DNA from: Gammaproteobacteria bacterium
Lineage (GTDB): Bacteria; Pseudomonadota; Gammaproteobacteria; Eutrophobiales; Eutrophobiaceae
Direction: 5' to 3'
NCBI GenBank assembly: GCA_018676275.1
Contig: JABHFC010000053.1
Location: forward strand, 1 to 13,835
Length of the DNA stretch: 13,835 nt
The translations under genes and the position numbers were made by a program. Under the pieces are notes generated by a model that had not been told where the DNA came from, did no database searches, and was given only the letters and a program-made list of their open reading frames with translations. Below, piece after piece: positions 1-8,125 of the stretch (the first letter of the stretch is position 1; the number at the start of each line of letters is the position of its first letter).

Positions 1-2
1 GA

Positions 3-1589
3 ACATCAGTATCAGAAAATGAATCGACACCTTTAGTAAAAGAAAGCGACAAACCTGATTTACAGTTATCTGAAGTAAAAACCGACTCGAGCACTCCAGA
101 ATATATAGCCGATGTTTTAACGCCTGCTGTAACAAAAAAAGAAATAGAAAAGCTTTCAAGTCAGCCCCTGATTATTACTACTGACTTGTTCTCTCTGGAA
201 ATTAGTACAAAGGGGGGTGGTGTTCAAAAAGCAAAATTGTTGGGTTACCCGGTAGAAGCAGGGCATCCAGAAGAATCGTTTGTGTTGATGGACAATAGTC
301 CGGAGTTACTTTATATCACACAGGGAGGCTTACTCAGTAAACAACCAGCGCCTACTCACGAAGATCTATATTCTGTCTCAAGCTACAATTATTCGCTAAA
401 GGAAGGGGAAGAATCCCTTCAAGTACCTCTGGTTTGGGTGTCAGAAAAAGGAATTAAAGTTACAAAGATTTTTGAGTTCAGTAGAGGCAGTCACCTGATA
501 ACTATTCGGTATCTGGTCGAAAACGATAGCGCTAATGTCTGGCAGGGCAGGTCGTATCACCAAATAAAAAGAGCTTCACCAAGTGACGGCCGCCATTTAA
601 TTAACACATATACTGGCGCCGTTATTTCAAGCCCGGATGAACGCTACGAAAAAATTGATTTTGATGACATGCAAGATCAAAAGCTGGAGAGCGATATTGT
701 TAATGGCTGGGCAGCTATGCTTCAACATTATTTCGTTAGTGCATTGGTACCCGTTGATACAGAACAAACATACCGCTATTACACGAAATCATTGGCGAAT
801 GAACGCTACCTTATTGGCGCCATAACTCCTTTACAAACTGTTGCAGCAGGAGAGAAAGTTGAAGTTGTAGAAAAAATATATATCGGGCCGAAGATCTTGC
901 GAGATCTGGAAAAAATAGCAGAAGGACTCGAGTTAACTGTAGATTATGGTGTCTTGTGGTTTATAGCCAAACCTTTGTTCCTGGTCCTGAACAAGCTGCA
1001 TGATCTTACCAGTAACTGGGGTTGGTCAATTATATTAGTGACTATAATTTTAAAACTGATATTTTTTCCATTATCAGCAGCAGGCTATAAATCGATGGCT
1101 AACATGCGACGCGTGCAGCCTCGTATGATGTCTATAAAAGATAGGTTTAAAGATGACAAGGCCAAGCTTAACCAGGCCATGATGCAAATTTACAAGGAAG
1201 AAAAAATTAATCCCCTGGGAGGTTGTTTTCCAATTCTGGTGCAAATACCGGTATTCATCGCGCTTTACTGGGTGTTGCTGGAAAGCGTTGAAATGAGGCA
1301 AGCCACTTTTATACTGTGGTTACAGGATCTTTCCAGCCCCGATCCTTTTTACGTTCTTCCTTTGTTGATGGGTATTACCATGTTTGTACAACAAAAATTG
1401 AATCCGGCGCCAATGGATCCTGTGCAAGCAAAAGTGATGTCAGTTCTGCCAATAGCGTTCACTGTCTTCTTTGCTTTCTTTCCATCCGGGTTAGTGCTTT
1501 ATTGGGTGGTAAATAATATTCTGTCAATCGCACAACAATGGCAAATCACTCGAAGTATCGAACGAGCTGCTCTTAACACCAATTCTTAA
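3..1589 (+). CDS. yidC: YidC/Oxa1 membrane protein insertase, 5'-truncated by window edge
   Basis: Inserts and folds inner-membrane proteins, alone or with SecYEG. The frame is open from base 3 to a TAA at 1587-1589, giving 528 visible residues; the start codon and the N-terminal membrane anchor lie off the left edge. A TTG at 186 is internal, since the same frame continues upstream as a charged linker and then the periplasmic beta-domain. The periplasmic domain runs to about base 930 (for example YEKIDF and GWAAMLQHYF, both close to E. coli YidC). The conserved 60KD_IMP insertase domain follows: LTVDYGVLWF, NWGWSII, INPLGGCFPILVQIP, FPSGLVLYW. The groove position that is Arg366 in E. coli is Lys here (codon 1053-1055), a substitution I believe is common in other gammaproteobacteria. 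The next gene, mnmE, begins 17 bp downstream, the usual neighbour. Confidence 0.97.
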   Translation, partial: TSVSENESTPLVKESDKPDLQLSEVKTDSSTPEYIADVLTPAVTKKEIEKLSSQPLIITTDLFSLEISTKGGGVQKAKLLGYPVEAGHPEESFVLMDNSPELLYITQGGLLSKQPAPTHEDLYSVSSYNYSLKEGEESLQVPLVWVSEKGIKVTKIFEFSRGSHLITIRYLVENDSANVWQGRSYHQIKRASPSDGRHLINTYTGAVISSPDERYEKIDFDDMQDQKLESDIVNGWAAMLQHYFVSALVPVDTEQTYRYYTKSLANERYLIGAITPLQTVAAGEKVEVVEKIYIGPKILRDLEKIAEGLELTVDYGVLWFIAKPLFLVLNKLHDLTSNWGWSIILVTIILKLIFFPLSAAGYKSMANMRRVQPRMMSIKDRFKDDKAKLNQAMMQIYKEEKINPLGGCFPILVQIPVFIALYWVLLESVEMRQATFILWLQDLSSPDPFYVLPLLMGITMFVQQKLNPAPMDPVQAKVMSVLPIAFTVFFAFFPSGLVLYWVVNNILSIAQQWQITRSIERAALNTNS

Positions 1590-1606
1590 ATAGTATCGGT
1601 CAATTT

Positions 1607-2965
1607 ATGATCGACAATAGAGATACCATTGCTGCCATAGCTACTCCACCGGGCAGAGGAGGTATTGGTGTAATAAGGATCTCTGGCCCCCTGGCACAAA
1701 CAATCTGTACTTCAATCACCGGTAAAACACCTGTAGTCAGGCAGGTTAATTACTGTAGTTTCAATGATTCTCAGGGAATAACCCTGGACAGGGGTGTTGT
1801 ACTCTATTTTTCATCACCAGCCTCCTATACAGGCGAGGACGTTGTTGAGCTGCAGGGCCATGGTGGTCAGGCCGTTCAGAACATGGTACTTAATCGAACA
1901 CTGGAGTTAGGTGCCCGGCTGGCTCGTCCCGGAGAATTTACTGAGCGCGCCTTTATAAATGACAAACTGGATCTGTTGCAGGCAGAAGCTGTTGCCGACC
2001 TGATTGAAAGCTCTTCCGAGCAGGCTGTACGTAGTGCCATGCGTTCTCTTGATGGAGAGTTTTCTTCAAGAATCAATAGTTTATTAAAGAACTTGATTGA
2101 AGTCCGGGTTTTTATTGAAGGCGCCCTTGATTTTCCAGAAGAAGAGATTGATTTCCTTAGTGGATCAGATATAGCAGAAAGAGTAAAAAGCTGTCAGTCG
2201 CAATTGGAAATTATATTGTTGAAGGCTTGCAATGGAAGAGTATTGAGAGAAGGCATTAGTGTCGCTATTGTCGGCCCACCAAATGTTGGAAAGTCCAGTT
2301 TGCTTAACGCTTTATCAAAGACAAACAGAGCTATAGTGACCTCCAGCCCGGGAACCACCAGGGATGTAATTGAAGAGAAGATTCTATTAGAGGGCATATA
2401 TTTAAATATCATTGATACAGCTGGGATCAGAGAGACAGAGGACAATATTGAAAAAGAAGGAATAAGACGTGCGCAAATAGCAGCGGAAAAAGCAGACTTA
2501 CTTATAGTTGTAAATGAGGCAAAAAGAGAAAGTAAGTCGAACGAAGCAGCATTTGAGTTTCCTGTGTCTGACAAAACTACATGTATCATGGTCCAAAACA
2601 AAATTGATCTTGCAGGTATGGATGCTCAGATAAGCAATAAAGATGCACATAGTTCGGAGGTTTATATATCAGTAAAAACCGGCGAAGGCATGGAATTATT
2701 AATAGGAATGATAAAAAAAGCCGCTGGCTTTACAAGCACTACAGAAGATGTTTTTTCTGCAAGAACCAGACATGTTGAAGCATTATCACAAGCCAACAGC
2801 ATTTTGTTCAAAACCATTGAAGAATTTAAAAGTAAAAAACCTGCAGCAGAACTGATAGCAGAAGATTTATTGCAAGCACAGAAAAAACTGGAAACCATCA
2901 CGGGAGAAAGCACACCGGATGATCTTCTTGGGGAAATATTCTCAAGTTTTTGTATTGGAAAATAG
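1607..2965 (+). CDS. mnmE: tRNA uridine-5-carboxymethylaminomethyl(34) synthesis GTPase MnmE
   Basis: With MnmG it installs the (carboxymethyl)aminomethyl group on the wobble uridine (U34) of certain tRNAs, using methylene-tetrahydrofolate as carbon donor. The protein has 452 residues, near the 454 of E. coli. It opens with the typical DTIAAIATPPGRGGIGVIR tetrahydrofolate-binding N-domain. The helical domain then carries an inserted G domain: G1 GPPNVGKSS (about 223-231), G2 TTRD (250-253), G3 DTAG (270-273), G4 NKID (331-334). It ends in the diagnostic FCIGK with catalytic Cys449. The ATG at 1607 fits the family start, although no strong Shine-Dalgarno is visible before it. All key residues are present. 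It follows yidC by 17 bp and is probably co-transcribed with it. Confidence 0.98.
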   Translation: MIDNRDTIAAIATPPGRGGIGVIRISGPLAQTICTSITGKTPVVRQVNYCSFNDSQGITLDRGVVLYFSSPASYTGEDVVELQGHGGQAVQNMVLNRTLELGARLARPGEFTERAFINDKLDLLQAEAVADLIESSSEQAVRSAMRSLDGEFSSRINSLLKNLIEVRVFIEGALDFPEEEIDFLSGSDIAERVKSCQSQLEIILLKACNGRVLREGISVAIVGPPNVGKSSLLNALSKTNRAIVTSSPGTTRDVIEEKILLEGIYLNIIDTAGIRETEDNIEKEGIRRAQIAAEKADLLIVVNEAKRESKSNEAAFEFPVSDKTTCIMVQNKIDLAGMDAQISNKDAHSSEVYISVKTGEGMELLIGMIKKAAGFTSTTEDVFSARTRHVEALSQANSILFKTIEEFKSKKPAAELIAEDLLQAQKKLETITGESTPDDLLGEIFSSFCIGK

Positions 2966-2979
2966 TATTAATAAAACAA

Positions 2980-3897
2980 GTGCCGAATAAACCAGAACAA
3001 ATTCTTTTTATCACACTTAGTTGTGTTGGCGACGCTGTTATGACCACGTCAGTTCTACAGGCCCTGCATAAGCTGTATCCGGAAGCCTGCATTGATATCG
3101 TTGCTGACAGGCGGTCTGAAATTATTTTTAAAAACTGCCCATTTAGAGGGGAGATATTTTATAAAGACAAGGATAAATTTCTGCGAGGCGCGCCCGCCTT
3201 GATAAAACAATTAGCGGCTAAAAGATACGAAGTAATTGTCGATTTGAGAACGGACGGACTTGCCTATTTATTGAAAGGGAAAAAGAGATTTACCAAGTGG
3301 AACGGGGAAAGCTATGGTTTACATGCTATTGAATCATTGATGGGCATTATTAGAAATATTTATGGTGAACAAGCGATTCCTGCTCCACGTATCTGGTTGG
3401 AAGAAGACAGCATTATTTTTGCCAAAGAAACTTTGTCGGCATTTCCAGGGAATAATATACTGGCAATAGGGCCCGGTTGCAGCGGAAAAAAACCGGAAAA
3501 ATTCTGGCCAACAAAAAGCTATGCTCTGTTGGCAAATGGGCTTAAGGATGTTTTTGATGTAATACTTTTGCTCGGCGGACCGGGCGATAAAAAGCTTGTG
3601 ATGGAAATTGTTGATGAACTGAAGTTGCCTTATATTGATATGTGCGATAAAACAGATCTTCTACAGGCAGCAGCTTTACTTAATTTGTCAAAATTTTTTG
3701 TCGGTAGTGACTCCGGCCTTGGTCACGTAGCCGCCGCCGTCGACACTTCTACATTATCTTTTTTTAGCGTGGACGATCCGGAGCGTTGCTTACCATGGGG
3801 TCCTTCAGCAAGCTGGCTAATGGGCAAGAACAGAGACGCAAGAAATATTTCTGTAATAGAGGCTGACGCAAAGATACGAACTGCGATTTCAGGGTAA
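2980..3897 (+). CDS. Glycosyltransferase family 9 (heptosyltransferase-like)
   Basis: Probable ADP-heptose (or related) glycosyltransferase of LPS core assembly, cytoplasmic side of the inner membrane. From the GTG at 2980 it has 305 residues. The N-terminal motif LSCVGDAVMTTSVLQALH holds Asp18 in the place of the catalytic Asp of WaaC/WaaF. The C-terminal Rossmann half has IGPGCSGKKPEKFWP and the GT9 nucleotide-sugar motif GSDSGLGHVAAA (Asp244, His249). The frame also allows a TTG at 2950 inside mnmE; I prefer GTG 2980 because it sits 14 bp after the mnmE stop and just before the first beta strand, though neither start has a clear ribosome site. Its TAA is directly followed by the ATG of the next glycosyltransferase (TAAATG), which implies coupling. 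The acceptor cannot be read from sequence, so I assign no WaaC/F/Q name. Confidence 0.88.
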   Translation: MPNKPEQILFITLSCVGDAVMTTSVLQALHKLYPEACIDIVADRRSEIIFKNCPFRGEIFYKDKDKFLRGAPALIKQLAAKRYEVIVDLRTDGLAYLLKGKKRFTKWNGESYGLHAIESLMGIIRNIYGEQAIPAPRIWLEEDSIIFAKETLSAFPGNNILAIGPGCSGKKPEKFWPTKSYALLANGLKDVFDVILLLGGPGDKKLVMEIVDELKLPYIDMCDKTDLLQAAALLNLSKFFVGSDSGLGHVAAAVDTSTLSFFSVDDPERCLPWGPSASWLMGKNRDARNISVIEADAKIRTAISG

Positions 3898-4959
3898 ATG
3901 AAAATAACACAGGTAATGTTGGCGAAGAATTTTGGTGGTGCTGAAAGGCTGTTTGTCGATTTGTGTTTGTCCCTGGTTGGGTTTGAGCAGGAAGTGCAAG
4001 CCATTTGTTTAAAGAATTCTAAATCTGCAGAGATATTATCCCGTCACCCACAGGTTCAATTGGACACGATTTCAGTGCTCGGCACATGGGATCCTTTTGC
4101 GCCGGCTAAAATAAGTCGCTTAGCGCTAGAGCATAAAAGCGAAGTTGTGCAGGCACATCTAGCCCGTGGAGCACTGTTGACGGGTAAAGCTTTAAAAAAA
4201 ATCGCTTTACCACTGGTAGTGACGACTCATAATTATATTGATACAAAATACTATCAGTATGTGACTATGCTTGTACCACCCACCAGAGATCAATATAAAT
4301 ATTATCTGGGAAAGGGCGTCAAGGCAGATCGCCTGAAGTTGATCAATCATTTCACTTCATTGCAGGCGAAAGAAAAATCTAATGCAAGTGATCCATCAAT
4401 TTTACGCATAGTCACTCTTGGCCGGCTTGTAACAAAGAAAGGCTTTCATGTTTTACTGGATGCATTTGCAAAACTACAGGAGAGGACAAAAAGAAAATGT
4501 GAGCTTTACATTGGCGGTACTGGACCGGAACAGGAAGCTTTGATTGCGCAAATCGAAACACTGGATCTAACTGATAAAGTCAAAATGGTGGGTTGGCTGG
4601 ATGATGTTCCAGGTTTTCTGCAGGAAGCAGATCTTTTTGTGTTGCCGTCACTGGATGAGCCTTTCGGAATAGTTGTTCTGGAGGCGATGGCCTATGCTTT
4701 ACCCATAGTTTCCAGCGACAGCCAGGGGCCTGTGGAGATATTGGATGAAGATTGTGCGTGGCTGTCAAAAACTGGTGATGCTGATTCACTCGCTACAGCC
4801 ATGCAGCATGCCTGCGATGACTACGAAGAACGCAAAAGAAAAAGTGAGAATGTGCTAAGTAAATTCAAACAAAAATACAGCAAGCAGGTAGTTATACCCG
4901 AGTTTCTAAACTTGTACGCATCTCTTTTAACAACAAAGAATAAACCATCTCAGCACTGA
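3898..4959 (+). CDS. Glycosyltransferase family 4
   Basis: Retaining GT-B glycosyltransferase, 353 residues, likely adding a hexose to an LPS core or other lipid-linked glycan. The N-terminal acceptor domain begins MKITQVMLAKNFGGAERL, with the GGAER glycine loop of GT4 enzymes. The C-terminal domain has VTLGRLVTKKGF (Arg176 and Lys180/181, phosphate-binding positions), GGTGPEQEAL, and the donor-binding E-x7-E motif EPFGIVVLE (Glu254, Glu262). The ATG abuts the stop of the preceding GT9 gene. The last 68 bp (4892-4959) overlap the 3' end of the convergent GT9 gene on the other strand; the frame is intact through the overlap. Its donor and acceptor are unknown. Confidence 0.9.
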   Translation: MKITQVMLAKNFGGAERLFVDLCLSLVGFEQEVQAICLKNSKSAEILSRHPQVQLDTISVLGTWDPFAPAKISRLALEHKSEVVQAHLARGALLTGKALKKIALPLVVTTHNYIDTKYYQYVTMLVPPTRDQYKYYLGKGVKADRLKLINHFTSLQAKEKSNASDPSILRIVTLGRLVTKKGFHVLLDAFAKLQERTKRKCELYIGGTGPEQEALIAQIETLDLTDKVKMVGWLDDVPGFLQEADLFVLPSLDEPFGIVVLEAMAYALPIVSSDSQGPVEILDEDCAWLSKTGDADSLATAMQHACDDYEERKRKSENVLSKFKQKYSKQVVIPEFLNLYASLLTTKNKPSQH

Positions 4960-5884
4960 TTAGATCAAGATTGTCTGCATCTGTTTCTTTATAATCGTTA
5001 ACATCCCAGCTGGAGTTATTTTTATCAAGACTGATGACATGTTCCTGTTGTCCAATAGCATGATTGCGTCGCCAGTTAGTTGGCCCGAATAAAGCGTATA
5101 CCGGGATACCGGCACAGGACAGAACATGCATAGGTCCGGAATCATTAGTAAGCGCGAACATTGCTCTTTGTCCTAAAGCAATAAGTTCGATAATGCTAAA
5201 GGAGTTACTGGCGTCAATGCCTGTTTCTCTGGCCAGTTTCATATTTAAATCAGCGTCATCATCAGCGCCGAGCCAGATTATTTCACAATTAATGGCAGAC
5301 AGTTTTATAGCAAGCTCCAGAAAATGAGGCCAGCGTTTTTCAGGATGTAAATGACTGGCGCCGGCATGCATCAAAATCATATTTTTGTTATTCAGCTTGT
5401 GTCTATCCATCCATCGATTGACGCTCTGATGGGCAGTCTCTGGAACTGGTAACCATGGTCTTGCTTCAGCCGCTTCAATACCTACGCTATTTAGAACCTG
5501 ATTGTGTCTGTCAAAAATATGGTTTTGTCCAGTGTAACAATCACCCGGGTGGTGTGTATAAGGAAAGCGATTATGGTTTCCGACTTTTTCTTTTATGCCT
5601 GACAAAGAACAAAAAATTCGACTGCGATCATTTGATTGCAGGTCGTAGACGCGATCAAATTTCTGTTTTCGCAACCAGCATAGTGATTGTAGGCTGGCAC
5701 GAAATCCTTTGCGCGGAAAATACTTTACTTTCAAGTCCTGCCATTCCTCGAAAAGTTTTGCAAAAGGCGGACTTGTTAAAAGATATAAATCATCATTGGC
5801 ATGGACCTTAATGAGTTTCTTTATAACAGGCGTGGAGATAATAATATCTCCTAATGCACCGAATTTGATAATTGCGACCTTCAT
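4892..5884 (-). CDS. Glycosyltransferase family 9 (heptosyltransferase-like), second copy
   Basis: A 330-residue GT9 enzyme, probably an LPS heptosyltransferase or a relative, in the cytoplasm. The N-terminal MKVAIIKFGALGDIIISTPV places Asp13 where E. coli WaaC has its catalytic Asp13. The second half has LMHAGASHLHPEKRWP, with the conserved basic residue for the donor phosphates, and LTNDSGPMHVLSCAGIPVYA (Asp248, His253) followed by LFGPTNWRR. These are closer to textbook GT9 motifs than those of the + strand GT9, so the two are not recent duplicates. The ATG at 5884 follows the O-antigen ligase gene by 20 bp with a weak GGA upstream. It is the last gene of the - strand run, and its final 68 bp are antisense to the convergent GT4 gene. 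Confidence 0.92.
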   Translation of the reverse strand: MKVAIIKFGALGDIIISTPVIKKLIKVHANDDLYLLTSPPFAKLFEEWQDLKVKYFPRKGFRASLQSLCWLRKQKFDRVYDLQSNDRSRIFCSLSGIKEKVGNHNRFPYTHHPGDCYTGQNHIFDRHNQVLNSVGIEAAEARPWLPVPETAHQSVNRWMDRHKLNNKNMILMHAGASHLHPEKRWPHFLELAIKLSAINCEIIWLGADDDADLNMKLARETGIDASNSFSIIELIALGQRAMFALTNDSGPMHVLSCAGIPVYALFGPTNWRRNHAIGQQEHVISLDKNNSSWDVNDYKETDADNLDLISAEMVYSLLLKEMRTSLETRV

Positions 5885-5904
5885 AATTCCAGCATAAATT
5901 TGAT

Positions 5905-7179
5905 TCAGGACTGGGTTATGCTTTTTGTAGAGCTGGTTTTATTGTTAGCCGTTACAAAACACAGAACAAGTAATAACCAAAAAAAGCTGCTCCAGTAAGA
6001 ACCATAAAAGGCCATATGTGTATTTATCGGAAAGATCACAACAAACACCGCCCAGGCCCAGGGGAACAATGGAGGGTCGGTGTCAGAAGCTGCTACAAAA
6101 CGATAAAATAGAAATAGAAAAATAAACAGCCCAAGTAATCCAATTATCCCTGATTCCGTTAGTATCTCGAGGATTATCTGGTGAGGATGTGTTTGCCCGG
6201 TTTTACTCCAATAATCATTATCGCCGGTAAACTCAGCATAGGCATGGCGAAAACCCCGGGGTCCTACACCGTTAATCCAGTTTTCCCTGGCCATATAAAC
6301 GGCAGTTTTCCAAAGAGGAAGGCGTTTGGCCGTTGCCTTATCCATAGCCTCATAATCACCACTGAATAAGCCCATAGTCACCATCACCCGTCGGTTTATG
6401 GGCTCATGTTTTACGACAATCGCACCCATAATCATGGTTAAAACCAATGCAATAGAAAGCAGGTGTTTTGTAGAAACGGTAAAACCGGACTGGATTCGGG
6501 TAAGGAAATAAATATAACCGGAGACGCTTATTGCAAGCATGACCCAGGTCGCCCGTCTTCCGCTGATTAAAATAACAACAAAAAGAGGGATAAGGAGCAA
6601 GAGGACGGATTTATTCTGTTTGTAGGTTTGTCTAATTAACTCAAAATACAGGGGCGATAAACCGGCGCAAATATGTGCAATGGTGTTTTTAGGGTAAAAC
6701 ATCCCTGTTATATGTCTGGCTTCATAGGGATAGCCGAATAAATCAATAGTAAACAGAACCTGCATGACTGCGTCTATACACCAGAAAGCAACCAGGCAAA
6801 AAAGACCAAGAAGCAAAGCTTTTTGTGCAGATAAAGTTTTTATTTCTGAAATGAGATAAATACCCAAAAACAGAAACCTGATATAGGGCATCACCGTATG
6901 TAGAGCGTGCTCCAGGCTAACTGCATCAATCAGGGCAATTAGCATCGGCACCCACAAGCAGAGAAATAGTGAAACAAATTTGCGAATATTATGGTTGCTT
7001 AAAACGACTTTGGGATTTCGTAGCAAACGAAACAGACCCAGTAGTGCCATAATTCCAACGGGATAGTTATACAAGGATTTGCTGGTAAAGAGCAAAAAAG
7101 CGAGCAATACCAGGACTACAGCCAGATTGTCTTTCAGCCATATAAAACTGTTTTTGTGTGCTGCAGGATATTCTGTCAT
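5905..7179 (-). CDS. O-antigen ligase / Wzy_C family polytopic membrane protein
   Basis: Likely joins an undecaprenyl-diphosphate-linked glycan to lipid A-core (WaaL type) or polymerises it (Wzy type), on the periplasmic face of the inner membrane. The 424-residue protein has about ten to twelve hydrophobic segments. The Wzy_C signature lies in the second half: ISGRRATWVML (Arg208-Arg209), KRLPLW (Arg286), NWINGVGPRGFRHAY, then the large-loop HPHQIILEILTESGIIG (His331, His333), corresponding to the essential Arg and His of WaaL. ATG at 7179 has AGGA about ten bases upstream, inside the end of the GT2 gene, 7 bp from its stop. WaaL and Wzy cannot be separated by motif alone; the surrounding core-type glycosyltransferases favour a ligase. 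Confidence 0.87.
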   Translation of the reverse strand: MTEYPAAHKNSFIWLKDNLAVVLVLLAFLLFTSKSLYNYPVGIMALLGLFRLLRNPKVVLSNHNIRKFVSLFLCLWVPMLIALIDAVSLEHALHTVMPYIRFLFLGIYLISEIKTLSAQKALLLGLFCLVAFWCIDAVMQVLFTIDLFGYPYEARHITGMFYPKNTIAHICAGLSPLYFELIRQTYKQNKSVLLLLIPLFVVILISGRRATWVMLAISVSGYIYFLTRIQSGFTVSTKHLLSIALVLTMIMGAIVVKHEPINRRVMVTMGLFSGDYEAMDKATAKRLPLWKTAVYMARENWINGVGPRGFRHAYAEFTGDNDYWSKTGQTHPHQIILEILTESGIIGLLGLFIFLFLFYRFVAASDTDPPLFPWAWAVFVVIFPINTHMAFYGSYWSSFFWLLLVLCFVTANNKTSSTKSITQS

Positions 7180-7186
7180 AAACTGC

Positions 7187-8125
7187 TCATCCTGATTTTG
7201 CAGGATTATCTAATTCTTCTGTTTCAATATTTCTGTATCTTTCAACAACAATATTAAGCAGTCCTGCAAAATATCCGATTCCACTGGCCAGCTTCTTTAT
7301 CGAAGAGTAAAAATATTCTTTGTTCAATTTTACCAAGCCGAGTAACAGGCTGAGTATTGCACCAATCAGTTTACCGACTATTTTTGGCGAAAACCTGAGC
7401 CATGCCTGCCAGGTCGGATTGGATCGTTTATATCTCAAAATGCTATTTATGCCACCAGTGAAATGGCGATAAAATAAATATGACAATTTTTTACGCTGTT
7501 CAGGGATGACTTCAAATATAAGAGCTTCGGCAACCCAAATATGCTTATTACCGAGCTTTGCTGAACGTTCAAAAAAATCAAAATCTTCGCCACCAATAAA
7601 GTTGTAAAAGGGATCAAAGCGTAAACCCTGTGTAGTTACCAATGCAGTTTTAAACAAAACGTTATTGGTGGACACATGTCTCGATTTGGAGCCAGTAGTC
7701 AGAGCTTTTTTGTGTGCAGAAAGATGCTCGGTGCCTAGCTCAATAACCGGACCGGTGCATACGTCGGCATCGTACTTATTCATGGCATGAACAATTTGTA
7801 AAAGCCATCCAGCAGCCGGTTGTTCATCATCATCAATAAAGGCTATCAGCCTGGCTTCAAGCTCAATAGACTTTTCCAGCAAACTATTACGAACCGAAGA
7901 TAAGCCACGTTCTCTCTGAACAAGATAATGAAGCGGAAAATTAATTTTATTCTTCAACTCATTACATAAAAAACGGGCAGATTCATCTTTATCGTTATCT
8001 ACTACAACAATTTCCACACAATAATTATCTGGTCTCTCCAAATTGGCAATTGCCGAAAGGCACATACGTAATAAACCAGGTCGTTTATAAGTAGCTATGC
8101 AAATAGTTAGTAGTTCATCTTTCAT
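7187..8125 (-). CDS. Glycosyltransferase family 2
   Basis: A 312-residue GT-A fold inverting glycosyltransferase. The opening TICIATYKRPGLLRMCLSAI is the GT2 nucleotide-binding strand and loop. VVVDNDKDE follows, then ERGLSSVRNSLLE and the metal-binding acidic cluster FIDDDEQP (Asp98-100). GGEDFDFFERSAKLG (about 178-192) is the ED-type catalytic-base region. A C-terminal segment near residues 250-265 is hydrophobic (IGAILSLLLGLVKL) and may rest on or in the membrane. Its ATG overlaps the stop of the upstream GT4 gene as ATGA (8122-8125), a classical translational-coupling arrangement. It resembles exopolysaccharide-type GT2 enzymes such as ExoM in outline, but the sugar is unknown. Confidence 0.9.
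   Translation of the reverse strand: MKDELLTICIATYKRPGLLRMCLSAIANLERPDNYCVEIVVVDNDKDESARFLCNELKNKINFPLHYLVQRERGLSSVRNSLLEKSIELEARLIAFIDDDEQPAAGWLLQIVHAMNKYDADVCTGPVIELGTEHLSAHKKALTTGSKSRHVSTNNVLFKTALVTTQGLRFDPFYNFIGGEDFDFFERSAKLGNKHIWVAEALIFEVIPEQRKKLSYLFYRHFTGGINSILRYKRSNPTWQAWLRFSPKIVGKLIGAILSLLLGLVKLNKEYFYSSIKKLASGIGYFAGLLNIVVERYRNIETEELDNPAKSG

Noticed and set aside
186..188. TTG as start of yidC
   Set aside because: The frame is open to the left edge and encodes the expected linker and beta-domain, so the gene is truncated by the window rather than starting here.
2194..2601. 135-codon open frame on the - strand
   Set aside because: It lies wholly antisense to the G domain of mnmE; no ribosome site and no recognisable domain.
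5455..5811. 118-codon open frame on the + strand
   Set aside because: It is antisense to the GT9 gene at 4892-5884; no domain seen.
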